Source: Myxococcales bacterium (lineage in GTDB: Bacteria; Myxococcota_A; Polyangia; Haliangiales; Haliangiaceae). From it: a DNA stretch of 64,000 nucleotides. The notes under the pieces are model-generated. The model saw only the letters and a list, made by a program, of their open reading frames with translations, was not told the origin of the DNA and made no database searches. The stretch covers positions 248,001 to 312,000 of the forward strand of contig JADKKI010000002.1 in assembly GCA_016720595.1 (NCBI GenBank), written 5' to 3'. The translations under genes and the position numbers were made by a program. Positions within the stretch are counted from its first letter, which is position 1. Every line of letters begins with the position of its first letter. Shown piece by piece: positions 8,801 through 16,680 of the stretch.

Positions 8801-9493
8801 CTCGGATCCACGGGCTGGGACGTGGCGCTCCTCGCCAAGGACGGCGTGGTCGTCACCCAAGACGAGGCGCGGCCTCTCAACAACGTTCGGCTGTGGCGGG
8901 CCGCCGACCTGCATCCTCTCCCGTCGGGCACGATCTACACGCGTACCTACGACCTGCCGACCGGCGACGAGCACCTCCTCGTCGGGACCGACAACGAGAT
9001 CGACGTCGTGGCCGCCACCGGCGAGGCCACCGCGCGCATCGCGTTCACCAACCCGCTCGCCGCATCGATCGTCGGCGGCAAGCTCGTGGTCGCAGGCGCC
9101 GCGGGCTTCCTCGGCCTCTACACGTGGCCCGCCCTCAAGGAGATCCGGTCCTGGCTCGCCGGCTCGTTCGTCACCAACGTCCGGTTCCGGCCCGATGGCG
9201 CGATCGTCGCCACCGTCGGAGACCGGCGCGTGCGGTTGTGGGATCCCGTCTCGGGCCGGCTCCTCACCGAGCTCGAGCTCCCCGCGATCCTCACGCAGCT
9301 CGCGTGGTCGCCGGATGGTACGCACCTCGCGATCGCCGGTGGCTCGGGAACGATCTGGGTCTGGGACCTGACCCCGAGCGATCCGGGCTCGCTCGGCGAC
9401 TTCCTCCGCTGCGCGGTGCCGTGGGAGCTCCAGGATACGGTGGTCGTGGCACGGACGTTCGATCCCGCGAGCTGCGCCGTCCTGTCCAAGTAA
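5804..9493 (+). CDS. Membrane Ser/Thr kinase with WD40-type beta-propeller tail
   Basis: This 1229-residue protein has a low-complexity N-terminus (about 1-120), a protein kinase domain (about 122-400), a membrane helix (about 426-446) and a long C-terminal region of WD40-like repeats rich in VAFSPDG, LRLSPDGK and WDL motifs. Catalytic features are present: GGLGRVF loop, K151 in VAIKE, HRD at 242-244 and D262, with DWG in place of DFG. The N-terminus holds five T-[LIV]-A motifs, two of them in 33-bp tandem DNA repeats at 5873-5938. It begins at the ATG overlapping the peptidase stop. It is a candidate kinase for the FHA protein at the head of the run. Confidence 0.93.
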   Translation: MTDEPPPSGSGRTLAAEPSRPGTEPTVAAAPSGSEPTVAAAPSGSERTIAAPAPGSNPGSMPTIAETTLTPTSDLVRRAAGASPSRPGSGLRPKSDSQTRSVGEEMQAASIEKFGRVGHDRFEMLDELARGGLGRVFRARDPRTNRIVAIKEVLRPQSDIIVRFAREALVTANLQHPAIVPVYEVGRWDTGEPFYAMKLVQGRTLDDLIFEGKTLEARMGLVPHLIDVADALAYAHSERVIHRDLKPANVLVGAYGETVVIDWGLAKNMATGEELDALPTATTIPPDTTDTVVGAVLGTPAYMPPEQAIGEKVDEHADVYAIGAILYHVLTGVRPYRQARTIDELLQLVSTQPPQPIIELAPEAPAELIAIVEKAMARRPTDRYATAQGLAHDLRAFQAGKLVGAHRYTGWQLVRRWVSKHRGMVLTAAIALGILITVGSIGVWRIARERDIARRERTEAQTQRETAERRYADSLEELGRQAVNARSPDKALPLLDRAATTRKGSSPTLDILINVARSAYAGLVGIAPPHARGTTSAGLAHGGSWVVSTGSDGALRAWDLVANREVWSIQGARLGAVSPDGRSILGVDETGRLSVFAADDGKLLHEWRPDPTASTDVASILTWAPDGSHFAAATPAGRVFLGAATSSTLASLDPHKAVVWTVAFSPDGALFATAGDDGVTMVREAATGKTIAALVEDPIAKVASVQWLDANQLVAGDDKGLARVWDVRAHRVVRTLRQTGDIYGMVLGTGAPRWLATFGASLAVTVWNVDTGTELAKLGGHEVGVDVAAAANGLLVTTDETGNTFVWSPLTGDRIQALPNEGTIQGVSVAGDRVVVFGNTRQRVWQVAADRSMRRLVGHTARVRDLTWSADGRTVWSASHDGTVRGVELATGKATVLGTGGFVEPTFLVTPTTPLPTNPHGMRSLRLSPDGKFVATAAEDGGLILWDLENTAHQIKLTGHTGRVRRLVFTQDQHTAYSVGDTTLRAWDLATGKQRASVELGSTGWDVALLAKDGVVVTQDEARPLNNVRLWRAADLHPLPSGTIYTRTYDLPTGDEHLLVGTDNEIDVVAATGEATARIAFTNPLAASIVGGKLVVAGAAGFLGLYTWPALKEIRSWLAGSFVTNVRFRPDGAIVATVGDRRVRLWDPVSGRLLTELELPAILTQLAWSPDGTHLAIAGGSGTIWVWDLTPSDPGSLGDFLRCAVPWELQDTVVVARTFDPASCAVLSK

Positions 9494-9509
9494 CCGCTAT
9501 GCTCGGCGG

Positions 9510-11027
9510 ATGTCGACGTGGGCCTGGATCGGCATCGGTGTGCTCGCGTTCCTCGTGATCGTGGCGATCCACGATCTGACGCAGAAGAAGCACGCCATCC
9601 TGCGGAACTTCCCGATCGTCGGGCACTTCCGCTACTGGCTCGAGGCGATCGGCCCCGAGTTGCGGCAGTACATCGTCACGCAGAACGACGAGGAGCGGCC
9701 GTTCTCGCGCGATCAGCGGCGCTGGGTCTATTCGTCGTCGAAGAAGGAGAACAACTACTTCGCCTTCGGCACCGACAACGACATCGAGCGCCCGGGCTAC
9801 ATCCTGGTGCGCCACAGCGCGTTCCCGATCCACACCCCGCATGCCGGCGAGCCCGGCTACAACGGCGAGTTCCCCCTGCCCTGCGTGCGCGTCCTCGGCG
9901 GCGTGCGCGGCCGCAAGCACGCGTTCCGTCCGAGCTCGATCATCAACACCTCGGCGATGAGCTACGGCTCGCTGTCGCCGGCGGCGGTCGAGGCGATCAA
10001 CCGCGGCGTCGCGCTCTCCGGTGCGCTCCAGAACACCGGCGAGGGCGGGATCAGCGACTACCATCGCAAGGGCGGCGAGATCATCTGGCAGATCGGGACC
10101 GGCTATTTCGGCTGTCGCGACGAGCAAGGCCGGTTCTCGATGGAGCGCATGCTCGAGAGCGTGGCCTCCGCGAAGGTCAAGGCGATCGAGATCAAGCTCT
10201 CGCAAGGAGCCAAGCCCGGCCTCGGCGGTGTCCTGCCCGCCGCGAAGATCACCCCCGAGATCGCCCGGATCCGCGGCATCCCGATGGGCAAGGACTGCAT
10301 CAGCCCGGCGAACCACCGCGAGTTCTCCGATGTCTCGAGCATGCTCGACTTCATCGAGAAGATCGCGGACGCGACGGGCCTCCCCGTCGGGATCAAGTCC
10401 GCGGTCGGCGACCTCGGGTTCTGGCGAGATCTCGCGAAGCAGATCGGCACCACCAAGCGCGCCCCGGACTTCGTCACGATCGATGGCGGCGAAGGCGGCA
10501 CGGGTGCGGCGCCGCTGGTGTTCACCGATCACGTCGCCATGCCGTTCAAGCTCGGCTTCACGCAGGTCTATCGCGAGTTCGCCGAGGCCGGTGTGCAGCA
10601 CGAGGTGGTGTTCATCGGCTCGGGCAAGCTCGGCTTCCCGGAGTCGAGCCTGCTCGCGCTCGCCCTCGGCTGCGATCTCGTCAACGTGGCGCGCGAGGCG
10701 ATGATGTCGATCGGCTGCATCCAGGCGCAGCGCTGCCACACCGGTCACTGCCCCACTGGCGTGGCCACGCAGAACCGCTGGCTGATGCGCGGCCTCGATC
10801 CGACGCTCAAGTCCGCGCGCCTCGCGAACTACCTGGCCACGCTCCGCAAGGACCTCGTCCACCTCGCGCACGCCACGGGCCACACGCATCCATCGCTGGT
10901 GCCTCTCGATGCGCTCGAGCTCGTCGACAGCAACACGCACACGCGCTCGGCGCGCGACGCATATGGCTACCAACCCGGCTGGGGCCTGCCGCCCGAGGCC
11001 GAGATCCGGGCGATGCGCGCGGCGTGA
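9510..11027 (+). CDS. FMN-binding glutamate synthase-family protein
   Basis: This 505-residue protein has an N-terminal membrane helix (about 4-22) followed by a glutamate-synthase-like alpha/beta barrel. Typical features are PSSIINTSAMSYGSLS, TGEGGISDYHRKGG, the FMN-site DGGEGGTGAAPL and the Cys-rich GCIQAQRCHTGHCPTGVA, which in GltB-type enzymes binds an iron-sulfur cluster. The glutaminase half is absent, as in the membrane-anchored archaeal-type family. The substrate is therefore uncertain; an oxidoreductase role is likely. It is 16 bp after the kinase gene, without a visible terminator between them. Confidence 0.88.
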   Translation: MSTWAWIGIGVLAFLVIVAIHDLTQKKHAILRNFPIVGHFRYWLEAIGPELRQYIVTQNDEERPFSRDQRRWVYSSSKKENNYFAFGTDNDIERPGYILVRHSAFPIHTPHAGEPGYNGEFPLPCVRVLGGVRGRKHAFRPSSIINTSAMSYGSLSPAAVEAINRGVALSGALQNTGEGGISDYHRKGGEIIWQIGTGYFGCRDEQGRFSMERMLESVASAKVKAIEIKLSQGAKPGLGGVLPAAKITPEIARIRGIPMGKDCISPANHREFSDVSSMLDFIEKIADATGLPVGIKSAVGDLGFWRDLAKQIGTTKRAPDFVTIDGGEGGTGAAPLVFTDHVAMPFKLGFTQVYREFAEAGVQHEVVFIGSGKLGFPESSLLALALGCDLVNVAREAMMSIGCIQAQRCHTGHCPTGVATQNRWLMRGLDPTLKSARLANYLATLRKDLVHLAHATGHTHPSLVPLDALELVDSNTHTRSARDAYGYQPGWGLPPEAEIRAMRAA

Positions 11028-11089
11028 GCGCCTGATCCCGACACGATTCGGTTGCCGGACACGCGAGTTTGGGTGTCTAACCGCGCCGT

Positions 11090-11683
11090 ATGGCTGGCAG
11101 TGACGTCCTCGTCTGGCTCGACATGGAGATGACCGGGCTCGACCCCGCCCGCGAGCGGATCATCGAGGTCGCGACGATCCTGACCGATGGGCAGCTGACC
11201 GAGATCGCGGTCGGCCCCGACCTCGTGATCCACCAGGCCGAGGACGTCCTCGCCGGGATGGACGACTGGAACAAGAAGCACCACGGCGCCTCCGGGCTCA
11301 TCGATCGGGTCAAGGCCTCGACGGTGACCGACGCCGATGCCGAGGCGGCCACGCTCGAGTTCATCAAGGCGCACGTGGGCGCCAAGGACCGCCCGGTGCT
11401 CGCCGGCAACTCGATCCACCAGGACCGCCGGTTCATCCGCCGCTACATGCCGGCGCTCGACACGCGCCTGCACTACCGGATGGTCGACGTCTCCACGATC
11501 AAGGAGCTGGCCCGCCGCTGGTTCCCGCAGATCATCGCGAAGCAGCCGTCCAAGAACGAGACGCACCGCGCCCTCGACGACATCCGCGAGTCGATCGACG
11601 AGCTCCGGTTCTACCGGGCCCACGTGTTCACGGCGCCGCCAGCCCCCACTGCCCCGGCCACGCCGCCTCCAGCCGCCGGCTAG
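11090..11683 (+). CDS. orn: Oligoribonuclease
   Basis: This 197-residue DEDDh 3'-5' exoribonuclease degrades two- to five-nucleotide RNAs and linear dinucleotides such as pGpG. The exonuclease motifs are clear: WLDMEMTGLD at the N-terminus, AGNSIHQDRRFI in the middle and HRALDDIRESI near the end, the last holding the catalytic His and Asp. A Pro/Ala-rich tail of about 20 residues follows the domain. It is preceded by about 60 bp of intergenic DNA and followed by a perfect palindrome. Confidence 0.95.
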   Translation: MAGSDVLVWLDMEMTGLDPARERIIEVATILTDGQLTEIAVGPDLVIHQAEDVLAGMDDWNKKHHGASGLIDRVKASTVTDADAEAATLEFIKAHVGAKDRPVLAGNSIHQDRRFIRRYMPALDTRLHYRMVDVSTIKELARRWFPQIIAKQPSKNETHRALDDIRESIDELRFYRAHVFTAPPAPTAPATPPPAAG

Positions 11684-11705
11684 TCGAGCTGCCACCCGGG
11701 CCTAA

Positions 11706-11721
11706 CTGTCCGGCCGGACAG
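11706..11721. promoter_or_regulatory. Perfect 16-bp palindrome CTGTCCGGCCGGACAG
   Basis: This perfect palindrome sits between the orn stop (11683) and the next lipoprotein start (11771). It has no T-tract on either side, so it is not a classic intrinsic terminator. It could be an operator for a dimeric regulator of the lipoprotein gene or a transcript-end hairpin. Its half-site GTCCG also occurs in the dyad array after glgA, but there the spacer is five bases rather than two. Confidence 0.4.
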
Positions 11722-11770
11722 GCGATCGGCGCCCCGAATCCGGGCATGTCCGTTGCTCCTTCCGTGGGGC

Positions 11771-13381
11771 ATGCGCAAGACCGCCCTGTTCGCCGCGACC
11801 GCCCTGTCCGCCAGCCTGTTCGGCGCCTGTGCCGATTCCGCGCCGGGGGAGGATCCCGAGGACAGCGTGTTCGTCGACGACTCCAAGGCCGACGACTTCT
11901 TCAGCGCGTCTGCGATCGAGTACCTCCTGCAGGGCAAGTCGACCGTCGTCCTCGATGCGAGCTTCGCGACCAAGACCCAGACCGAGCGCGACGCCGCCGC
12001 CAAGAAGCTGGTCGGCCTCAAGCAGCTCGCGATCGCCTGGTTCATCACCCAGTACTTCGTGGACAAGGAAGAGGACGAGGCCAACCACGAGTTCGGCGGC
12101 TTCGGTGGCATGGCCAAGGGCGGCGCATTTCAGGATCTCGCGATCACCGCGCGCGCCGACAAGCTGACCTACGACTTCACGTTCAAGCAGCTCGCCGCCG
12201 GCGGCAAGAACCTGACCTCGAAGCTGCCGATCCGGATCGCTGGCGGCAAGCAGGTGTTCGATCTCGAGGTCGGCCGGCCGAGCAACGACGAGATGGCCAA
12301 GCTCGAGACCAACAGCGAGTGGTATCGCCAGGCGCCGTGGACGTCGTGGGACCCGAGCAAGGTCACCGATGCCCAGAAAGAGAAGATCACGTTCGAGATC
12401 AGCAAGGAGAAGGCCTCGACCGATGGCTTCTTCGACCTCGCCCGCCTCACCGCGGACGGCAAGCTCGACATCGACGTCTACTTCGGGTGGGACTATCACT
12501 CGGACTACCACCTCAAGCACTCCAAGGAGTTCATGACCTGGCTCAAGGGCCAGGGGTTCTCGGCGCCGGCAGCCAGCTGGGATGCGCTGACCCGCAACTC
12601 CGGCGCGTTCAAGCGCACCGTCAAGGCCGACACCAAGACCGTCAGCGTCGAGGTCCGGATCCTGTTCGGCAAGCCCGGCACCGAGACCGATCCGGACACC
12701 GACGCCGGCGGCAAGATCCTCGAGGACGAGGCCCGCAAGTCGCTCGCCACCCGCGATGTCGTCGTCTACTCGGGGCACTCCGGCCCGTTCTATGGCTTCG
12801 CGCTCGCGAACTGGCGCAAGACCTCCGAGGGTGACCTCGACGATGCCGACATGCGCGTCATCGACATGCCGTCGGACAAGTACCAGGTGATCCTCGCCGA
12901 GGGCTGCGACACGTACCAGATCGGCGAGGCCTTCAAGGAGAACCCGCACAAGCTCGGCAAGAACGTCGACATCATCACGACCACGTCGTTCTCCAACGCC
13001 TCCACCCCGGCCGCCGTCGAGGACTTCATCTCGGCGCTGCTCGCCCGCGACACCGCGAACCGCCTCCGCCCGCAGCCGGTCTCCACGCTCCTGACCAAGC
13101 TCGACTCCGAGTCCTGGGGCTTCACCACGATGTACGGGATGCACGGGATCGACGACAACCCGAAGCTCGTGCCGTTCGCCAAGACCTCCACGTTCGGCAA
13201 GACCTGCTCGGCCAACTCCGACTGCGGCGGTCCCGGCAATCTTTGCGTCTCTGCGGCCGGGGGGAAGAAGTGCACGGCGGCCTGCACCGACACGTCGGGT
13301 TGCGGCACCGGCTACTCCTGCAAGGCCGTCGCGAGCTCGTCCACCAGCACGATCTACGGAAAGGCCTGCGCCAAGAACTAG
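11771..13381 (+). CDS. Large lipoprotein with possible caspase-like dyad and Cys-rich tail
   Basis: This 536-residue protein has a lipoprotein signal (MRKTALFAATALSASLFGAC, lipobox LFGAC). No full-length family is recognised. Two segments stand out: VVVYSGHSGPFYGF with H336 and YQVILAEGCDTYQ with C379. A His and a Cys each at the end of a hydrophobic strand, 43 residues apart, resemble the dyad of clan CD peptidases (caspases, gingipains). This is inference. The C-terminal 55 residues are Cys-rich (CSANSDCGGPGNLC and onward), a style common in secreted myxobacterial proteins. It is single-standing, with glgC 43 bp downstream. Confidence 0.8.
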   Translation: MRKTALFAATALSASLFGACADSAPGEDPEDSVFVDDSKADDFFSASAIEYLLQGKSTVVLDASFATKTQTERDAAAKKLVGLKQLAIAWFITQYFVDKEEDEANHEFGGFGGMAKGGAFQDLAITARADKLTYDFTFKQLAAGGKNLTSKLPIRIAGGKQVFDLEVGRPSNDEMAKLETNSEWYRQAPWTSWDPSKVTDAQKEKITFEISKEKASTDGFFDLARLTADGKLDIDVYFGWDYHSDYHLKHSKEFMTWLKGQGFSAPAASWDALTRNSGAFKRTVKADTKTVSVEVRILFGKPGTETDPDTDAGGKILEDEARKSLATRDVVVYSGHSGPFYGFALANWRKTSEGDLDDADMRVIDMPSDKYQVILAEGCDTYQIGEAFKENPHKLGKNVDIITTTSFSNASTPAAVEDFISALLARDTANRLRPQPVSTLLTKLDSESWGFTTMYGMHGIDDNPKLVPFAKTSTFGKTCSANSDCGGPGNLCVSAAGGKKCTAACTDTSGCGTGYSCKAVASSSTSTIYGKACAKN

Positions 13382-13397
13382 AAGCGCCGACGGGTCT

Positions 13398-13406
13398 TGC
13401 TACGAT
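13398..13406 (+). promoter_or_regulatory. Possible extended -10 promoter of glgC
   Basis: TGC-TACGAT at 13398-13406 fits an extended -10 element (TGn followed by a TATAAT-like hexamer). It would start transcription about 12 bases before the glgC ATG at 13425, leaving room for the ribosome-binding site GAGG. No convincing -35 is seen. Confidence 0.3.
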
Positions 13407-13424
13407 GTTCTTCGTGAGGTCGTC

Positions 13425-14822
13425 ATGAAGGACACGCTCGTGATGATCATGGCCGGCGGCAAGGGCTCGCGCCTGGGCCCGCTGACCATCCACCGCTCGA
13501 AGCCCGGCGTGCCCTTCGCGGGGCGGTACCGGATCATCGACTTCGTCCTGTCGAACTTCGTGAACTCCGGCTACCGCCGGATCTACGTGCTCACGCAGTA
13601 CATGTCGTCGAGCCTGATCAAGCACCTGTCGCGCAACTGGCGCCTCAGCGGGTTCGGCGAGTACATCGAGGTCGTCCCGGCGCAGATGCGGCTCGGCGAG
13701 TTCTGGTACCGGGGCACCGCGGACGCCGTCTACCAGAACCTCAACCTGGTCCGCGACGCCCAGGCCGCGCACGTCGCCGTGTTCGGCGGTGACCACGTCT
13801 ACAAGTTCGATGTCGAGCAGATGGAGACCGCTCACCGGGACCTCCAGAGTGATCTGACGGTCGCGGCCTTCCCGGTGCCCACCGCGGAGGCGAGTGGGTT
13901 CGGCATCATCGACGTCGACGCCAACGGCCGGATCGTCGGGTTCGTCGAGAAGCCGAAGCATCCGCCCGAGATGCCCGGCCGTCCCGGTTGGTCCCTGGTC
14001 TCGATGGGCAACTACATCTTTCGCCGCGAGGTGCTCGAGCGCGTGCTCGTCGACGATGGCGGCATCCCGAGCTCGCGCCACGACTTTGGCCGCGACATCA
14101 TTCCGCGCCTGCTCGCGGAGGGCGCGCGGGTCCACGTCTACGACTTCGCCGCGAATCACATCCCCGGCGAGCCGGAGGGTGCGGGGCCGTACTGGCGCGA
14201 CGTCGGGACGATCGACAGCTACTTCACCTCGAACATGGAGCTGCGTGCGCGGGTCCCCGCGCTCGATCTCTACAACCGCAAGTGGCGGATCCGCAGCGCG
14301 CAGCGCGACTACCCGCCCGCTCGGTTCGTGCGCGCCGGAGAGGGCTTCGGCCCGGCCGAGGTCGACGACAGCCTGATCTGCGAGGGCTCGATCGTGGCCT
14401 CGGCCTCCGTCCGCGAGACGGTGCTCAGCTACGACTGCTTCGTCCACGCCGGCGCGGAGGTCAGCGATTCGGTGATCCTCTCGGGCTGTGACATCGGCAA
14501 GGGCGCGCGGCTCCGTCGCGTCCTCCTCGACAAGAACTGCAAGATCGAGCCGGGCTGCGTCATCGGCGAAGATCTCGAAGCAGATCGCGCACGGTTCCCG
14601 TTCGTCACCGAGTCCGGGATCATCGTGGTGCCCAAGGGCACGGTGGTCCCCGCGAAGGGGCCGTTCGTCCTCGCGAACGATGTCGCGGAGCTCCTGGGCA
14701 ACGAACCCGAGCTCACGGCGCAGCTGCGTCCCGGAACGTTCGTCGTGTCGGGGCAGAGCCGCCACAGCTACGAGTCCGCCGGTCCTCGCTTCAAGAAGTT
14801 CGCGGGCACCGAGCCGAGATAG
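13425..14822 (+). CDS. glgC: Glucose-1-phosphate adenylyltransferase (ADP-glucose pyrophosphorylase)
   Basis: This 465-residue enzyme makes ADP-glucose from ATP and glucose-1-phosphate for glycogen synthesis. The N-terminal nucleotidyltransferase domain shows AGGKGSRLGPLT, FAGRYRIIDFVLSNFVNSG, the substrate region GTADAVYQN and VFGGDHVYKFD. The C-terminal third has the hexapeptide-rich left-handed beta-helix pattern (VSDSVILSGCDIGKGARLRR). It is slightly longer than E. coli GlgC because of a C-terminal extension. The ATG at 13425 has GAGG six bases upstream. glgA follows after 7 bp, so the two form an operon. Confidence 0.95.
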   Translation: MKDTLVMIMAGGKGSRLGPLTIHRSKPGVPFAGRYRIIDFVLSNFVNSGYRRIYVLTQYMSSSLIKHLSRNWRLSGFGEYIEVVPAQMRLGEFWYRGTADAVYQNLNLVRDAQAAHVAVFGGDHVYKFDVEQMETAHRDLQSDLTVAAFPVPTAEASGFGIIDVDANGRIVGFVEKPKHPPEMPGRPGWSLVSMGNYIFRREVLERVLVDDGGIPSSRHDFGRDIIPRLLAEGARVHVYDFAANHIPGEPEGAGPYWRDVGTIDSYFTSNMELRARVPALDLYNRKWRIRSAQRDYPPARFVRAGEGFGPAEVDDSLICEGSIVASASVRETVLSYDCFVHAGAEVSDSVILSGCDIGKGARLRRVLLDKNCKIEPGCVIGEDLEADRARFPFVTESGIIVVPKGTVVPAKGPFVLANDVAELLGNEPELTAQLRPGTFVVSGQSRHSYESAGPRFKKFAGTEPR

Positions 14823-14829
14823 GGCTCGC

Positions 14830-16254
14830 GTGCGCGTCGTCCACGTCGCCAGCGAGGTCGCGCCGTTCGCTCAATCGGGCGGCCTCGCCGACGTCGTCTC
14901 CGGCCTCCCGGCCGCGCAGGCGGAGGATCACGGGCTCACCGTCGGCGTGATCGTGCCGATGTATCGCGGCGTCGCAGGCCGGCTCGCGCAGGCCGGGATC
15001 ACGCTCGAGCCTGGTGTGTCGCTCTCGCTGGAGGTCGGCGTCCACAAGCTCACGGCGGCGCTGCGGATCGCGAGGGTCGGCCGCGTCCGCTATGGGTTCG
15101 TCGAGTGTGCCGCGCTCTATGATCGCCCGGGCACGATGTACGGCCCCGGCGGCGCGGGGGAGTGGCACGACAACCACCTGCGGTTCGCCGCGCTCGGCAA
15201 GGCCGCCATCGTCGGTGCATCGGCGCTGCTCGACGGGCCTGCCGATGTCGTGCACGTCCACGACTGGCAGGGCGCGCCGGCCGCGATCTATGCGCGGATG
15301 GCGCCCTCGCCACCCGCGATCATCGCCACGATCCACAACCTCGCCTACCGGGGCATCTTCCCGAAGCTCGTCATGGAGGAGCTCGCCCTGCCGTGGTCGC
15401 TGTTCACGCCGCAGCAGCTCGAGTTCTACGACCAGGTCAGCTTCTTGAAGGGTGGGCTCGCCGCCGCCGACGTCGTCACCACAGTGAGCCCGAGCTACGC
15501 GCAGGAGATCCTCACGCCGGAGCGCGGCGAGGCGCTCGATGGCTTCCTGCGCTGGGACGTCAAGCGCGTGATCGGGATCGTCAACGGGATCGACGCACGC
15601 GCCTGGGATCCGATGCACGACGCGGCGCTGGCCGCGCCGTTCTCGCACCGAGACCTCGCGGGCCGCGCGATCGATCGTGCGGCGATCCTCGCCGAGGTCG
15701 GGATCCCGGCGACCGATGATCCGGTGATCGGCGTGATCGCCCGCATGACCGGCCAGAAGGGGCTCGATCTCGTGGCCGATGTCGTGCCCGAGCTCGCCGC
15801 ACTCGGCGCGCGCATGATCGTGCTCGGCGCCGGTGAGCCGGAGCTCGAAGGCAGGTTCCGCTGGCTCGCGGAGCAGTTCTCGCAGCATCTCGCGGTGCGG
15901 ATCGGCTTCGACGTCGGGCTCGCACGACGGATCTACGCCGGCACGGATCTGTTCGTGATGCCCTCGCGCTTCGAGCCGTGTGGCCTCGGTCAGCTCTACG
16001 CGATGCGCTACGGCTCGATCCCGGTCGTGCATGCGGTCGGTGGCCTTCGCGACACCGTCACCGACGGTGTGACGGGGATCCGCTTCACGCGCGCAGACGT
16101 CGCTTCGTTGCGCGGCGCGATCGCTCGTGGCGTGGCACTGCATCGCACGCGCACGACGTTCACCGCGCTACAGCGTGCGGCGATGCAGCGTGACTCGTCG
16201 TGGATGACGCCCGCGCTCGAGTACGTGCAGCTCTATCGCTCGCTGCGCGCGTGA
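14830..16254 (+). CDS. glgA: Glycogen synthase (GT5)
   Basis: This 474-residue glycosyltransferase family 5 enzyme transfers glucose from ADP-glucose to alpha-1,4-glucan. It has VVHVASEVAPFAQSGGLADV at the N-terminus, VHVHDWQGAP, VSPSYAQEI, the nucleotide-binding segment IGVIARMTGQKGLDLV and the C-terminal SRFEPCGLGQLYAMRYG. The lysine that binds ADP-glucose in E. coli (K15 of KTGGL) is glutamine here (Q15). The GTG at 14830 gives the exact family N-terminus, with AGGG just upstream. It is translated from the same transcript as glgC. Confidence 0.95.
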   Translation: MRVVHVASEVAPFAQSGGLADVVSGLPAAQAEDHGLTVGVIVPMYRGVAGRLAQAGITLEPGVSLSLEVGVHKLTAALRIARVGRVRYGFVECAALYDRPGTMYGPGGAGEWHDNHLRFAALGKAAIVGASALLDGPADVVHVHDWQGAPAAIYARMAPSPPAIIATIHNLAYRGIFPKLVMEELALPWSLFTPQQLEFYDQVSFLKGGLAAADVVTTVSPSYAQEILTPERGEALDGFLRWDVKRVIGIVNGIDARAWDPMHDAALAAPFSHRDLAGRAIDRAAILAEVGIPATDDPVIGVIARMTGQKGLDLVADVVPELAALGARMIVLGAGEPELEGRFRWLAEQFSQHLAVRIGFDVGLARRIYAGTDLFVMPSRFEPCGLGQLYAMRYGSIPVVHAVGGLRDTVTDGVTGIRFTRADVASLRGAIARGVALHRTRTTFTALQRAAMQRDSSWMTPALEYVQLYRSLRA

Positions 16255-16336
16255 CGTTTCGCGCTCGGGTGCCGCAGATTGCTGCACCCAAGGTGACGCA
16301 CCAACGTCACTTCCGAGGCGAAATGGTCGCACCTGC

Positions 16337-16447
16337 GTCCGACGTTCGGACGCTGGCGTCCGAGCCACGGACGTCCATGTCCGATGTGCGGACGGGCACG
16401 TCCGGGGGACGGACCCTGTGCGCCCATGCCCGGTCCGGAGCACGGAC
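16337..16447. repeat. Array of five GTCCG-N5-CGGAC dyads, mostly 21-bp phased
   Basis: The glgA-Sel1 gap (16255-16680) contains five exact dyads GTCCG-N5-CGGAC at 16337-16351, 16358-16372, 16379-16393, 16400-16414 and 16433-16447. Start-to-start distances are 21, 21, 21 and 33 bp, i.e. two or about three helical turns, so all dyads face the same side of the DNA. The five-base spacers differ (acgtt, agcca, atgtg, gggga, gagca), which argues against a simple tandem duplication. This is the layout of iterated operator sites for a dimeric protein; the binding factor is unknown. From 16255 to 16330 I see nothing else. Confidence 0.7.
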
Positions 16448-16475
16448 GTCTGACGCAGTGCGGTGTGGGTACCCC

Positions 16476-16592
16476 TGTCGATAACCCCCGGGATCGGACG
16501 AGTTGTTCACAACCCAATTCGTACCTAACCCTGCGAATCACAAGGTTCCCATCGCCCCTGCGGAGGAGCTGTGAACAAGTTGTGATCCCGGG
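16476..16592. other. AT-richer inverted repeat with three DnaA-box-like 9-mers
   Basis: This stretch is visibly less GC-rich than its surroundings. It contains TTATCGACA (complement of 16476-16484), TTGTTCACA (16503-16511) and its inverted copy TGTGAACAA (16570-16578); each is close to the DnaA-box consensus TTATCCACA or the actinobacterial form TTGTCCACA. The last two are part of a larger inverted repeat whose outer arms are CCCGGGATC (16487-16495) and GATCCCGGG (16584-16592). No dnaA, dnaN, parA or gyrB is nearby, so an origin cannot be claimed; a DnaA-binding or structural site is possible. From 16593 to 16680 nothing is seen. Confidence 0.35.
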
Positions 16593-16680
16593 TCTGGGCG
16601 GCGTGGCGGGAGCGACGCCGGGTCAACTACTTACGCGCCGTGTCACGAGACATCGGCGGTCCACCTACATGTGGCGGGGC

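Noticed and set aside
16476..16592. Calling this region the chromosomal origin
   Set aside because: The DnaA-like 9-mers each have a mismatch, only three exist, and no dnaA, dnaN, gyrB or par gene is nearby.
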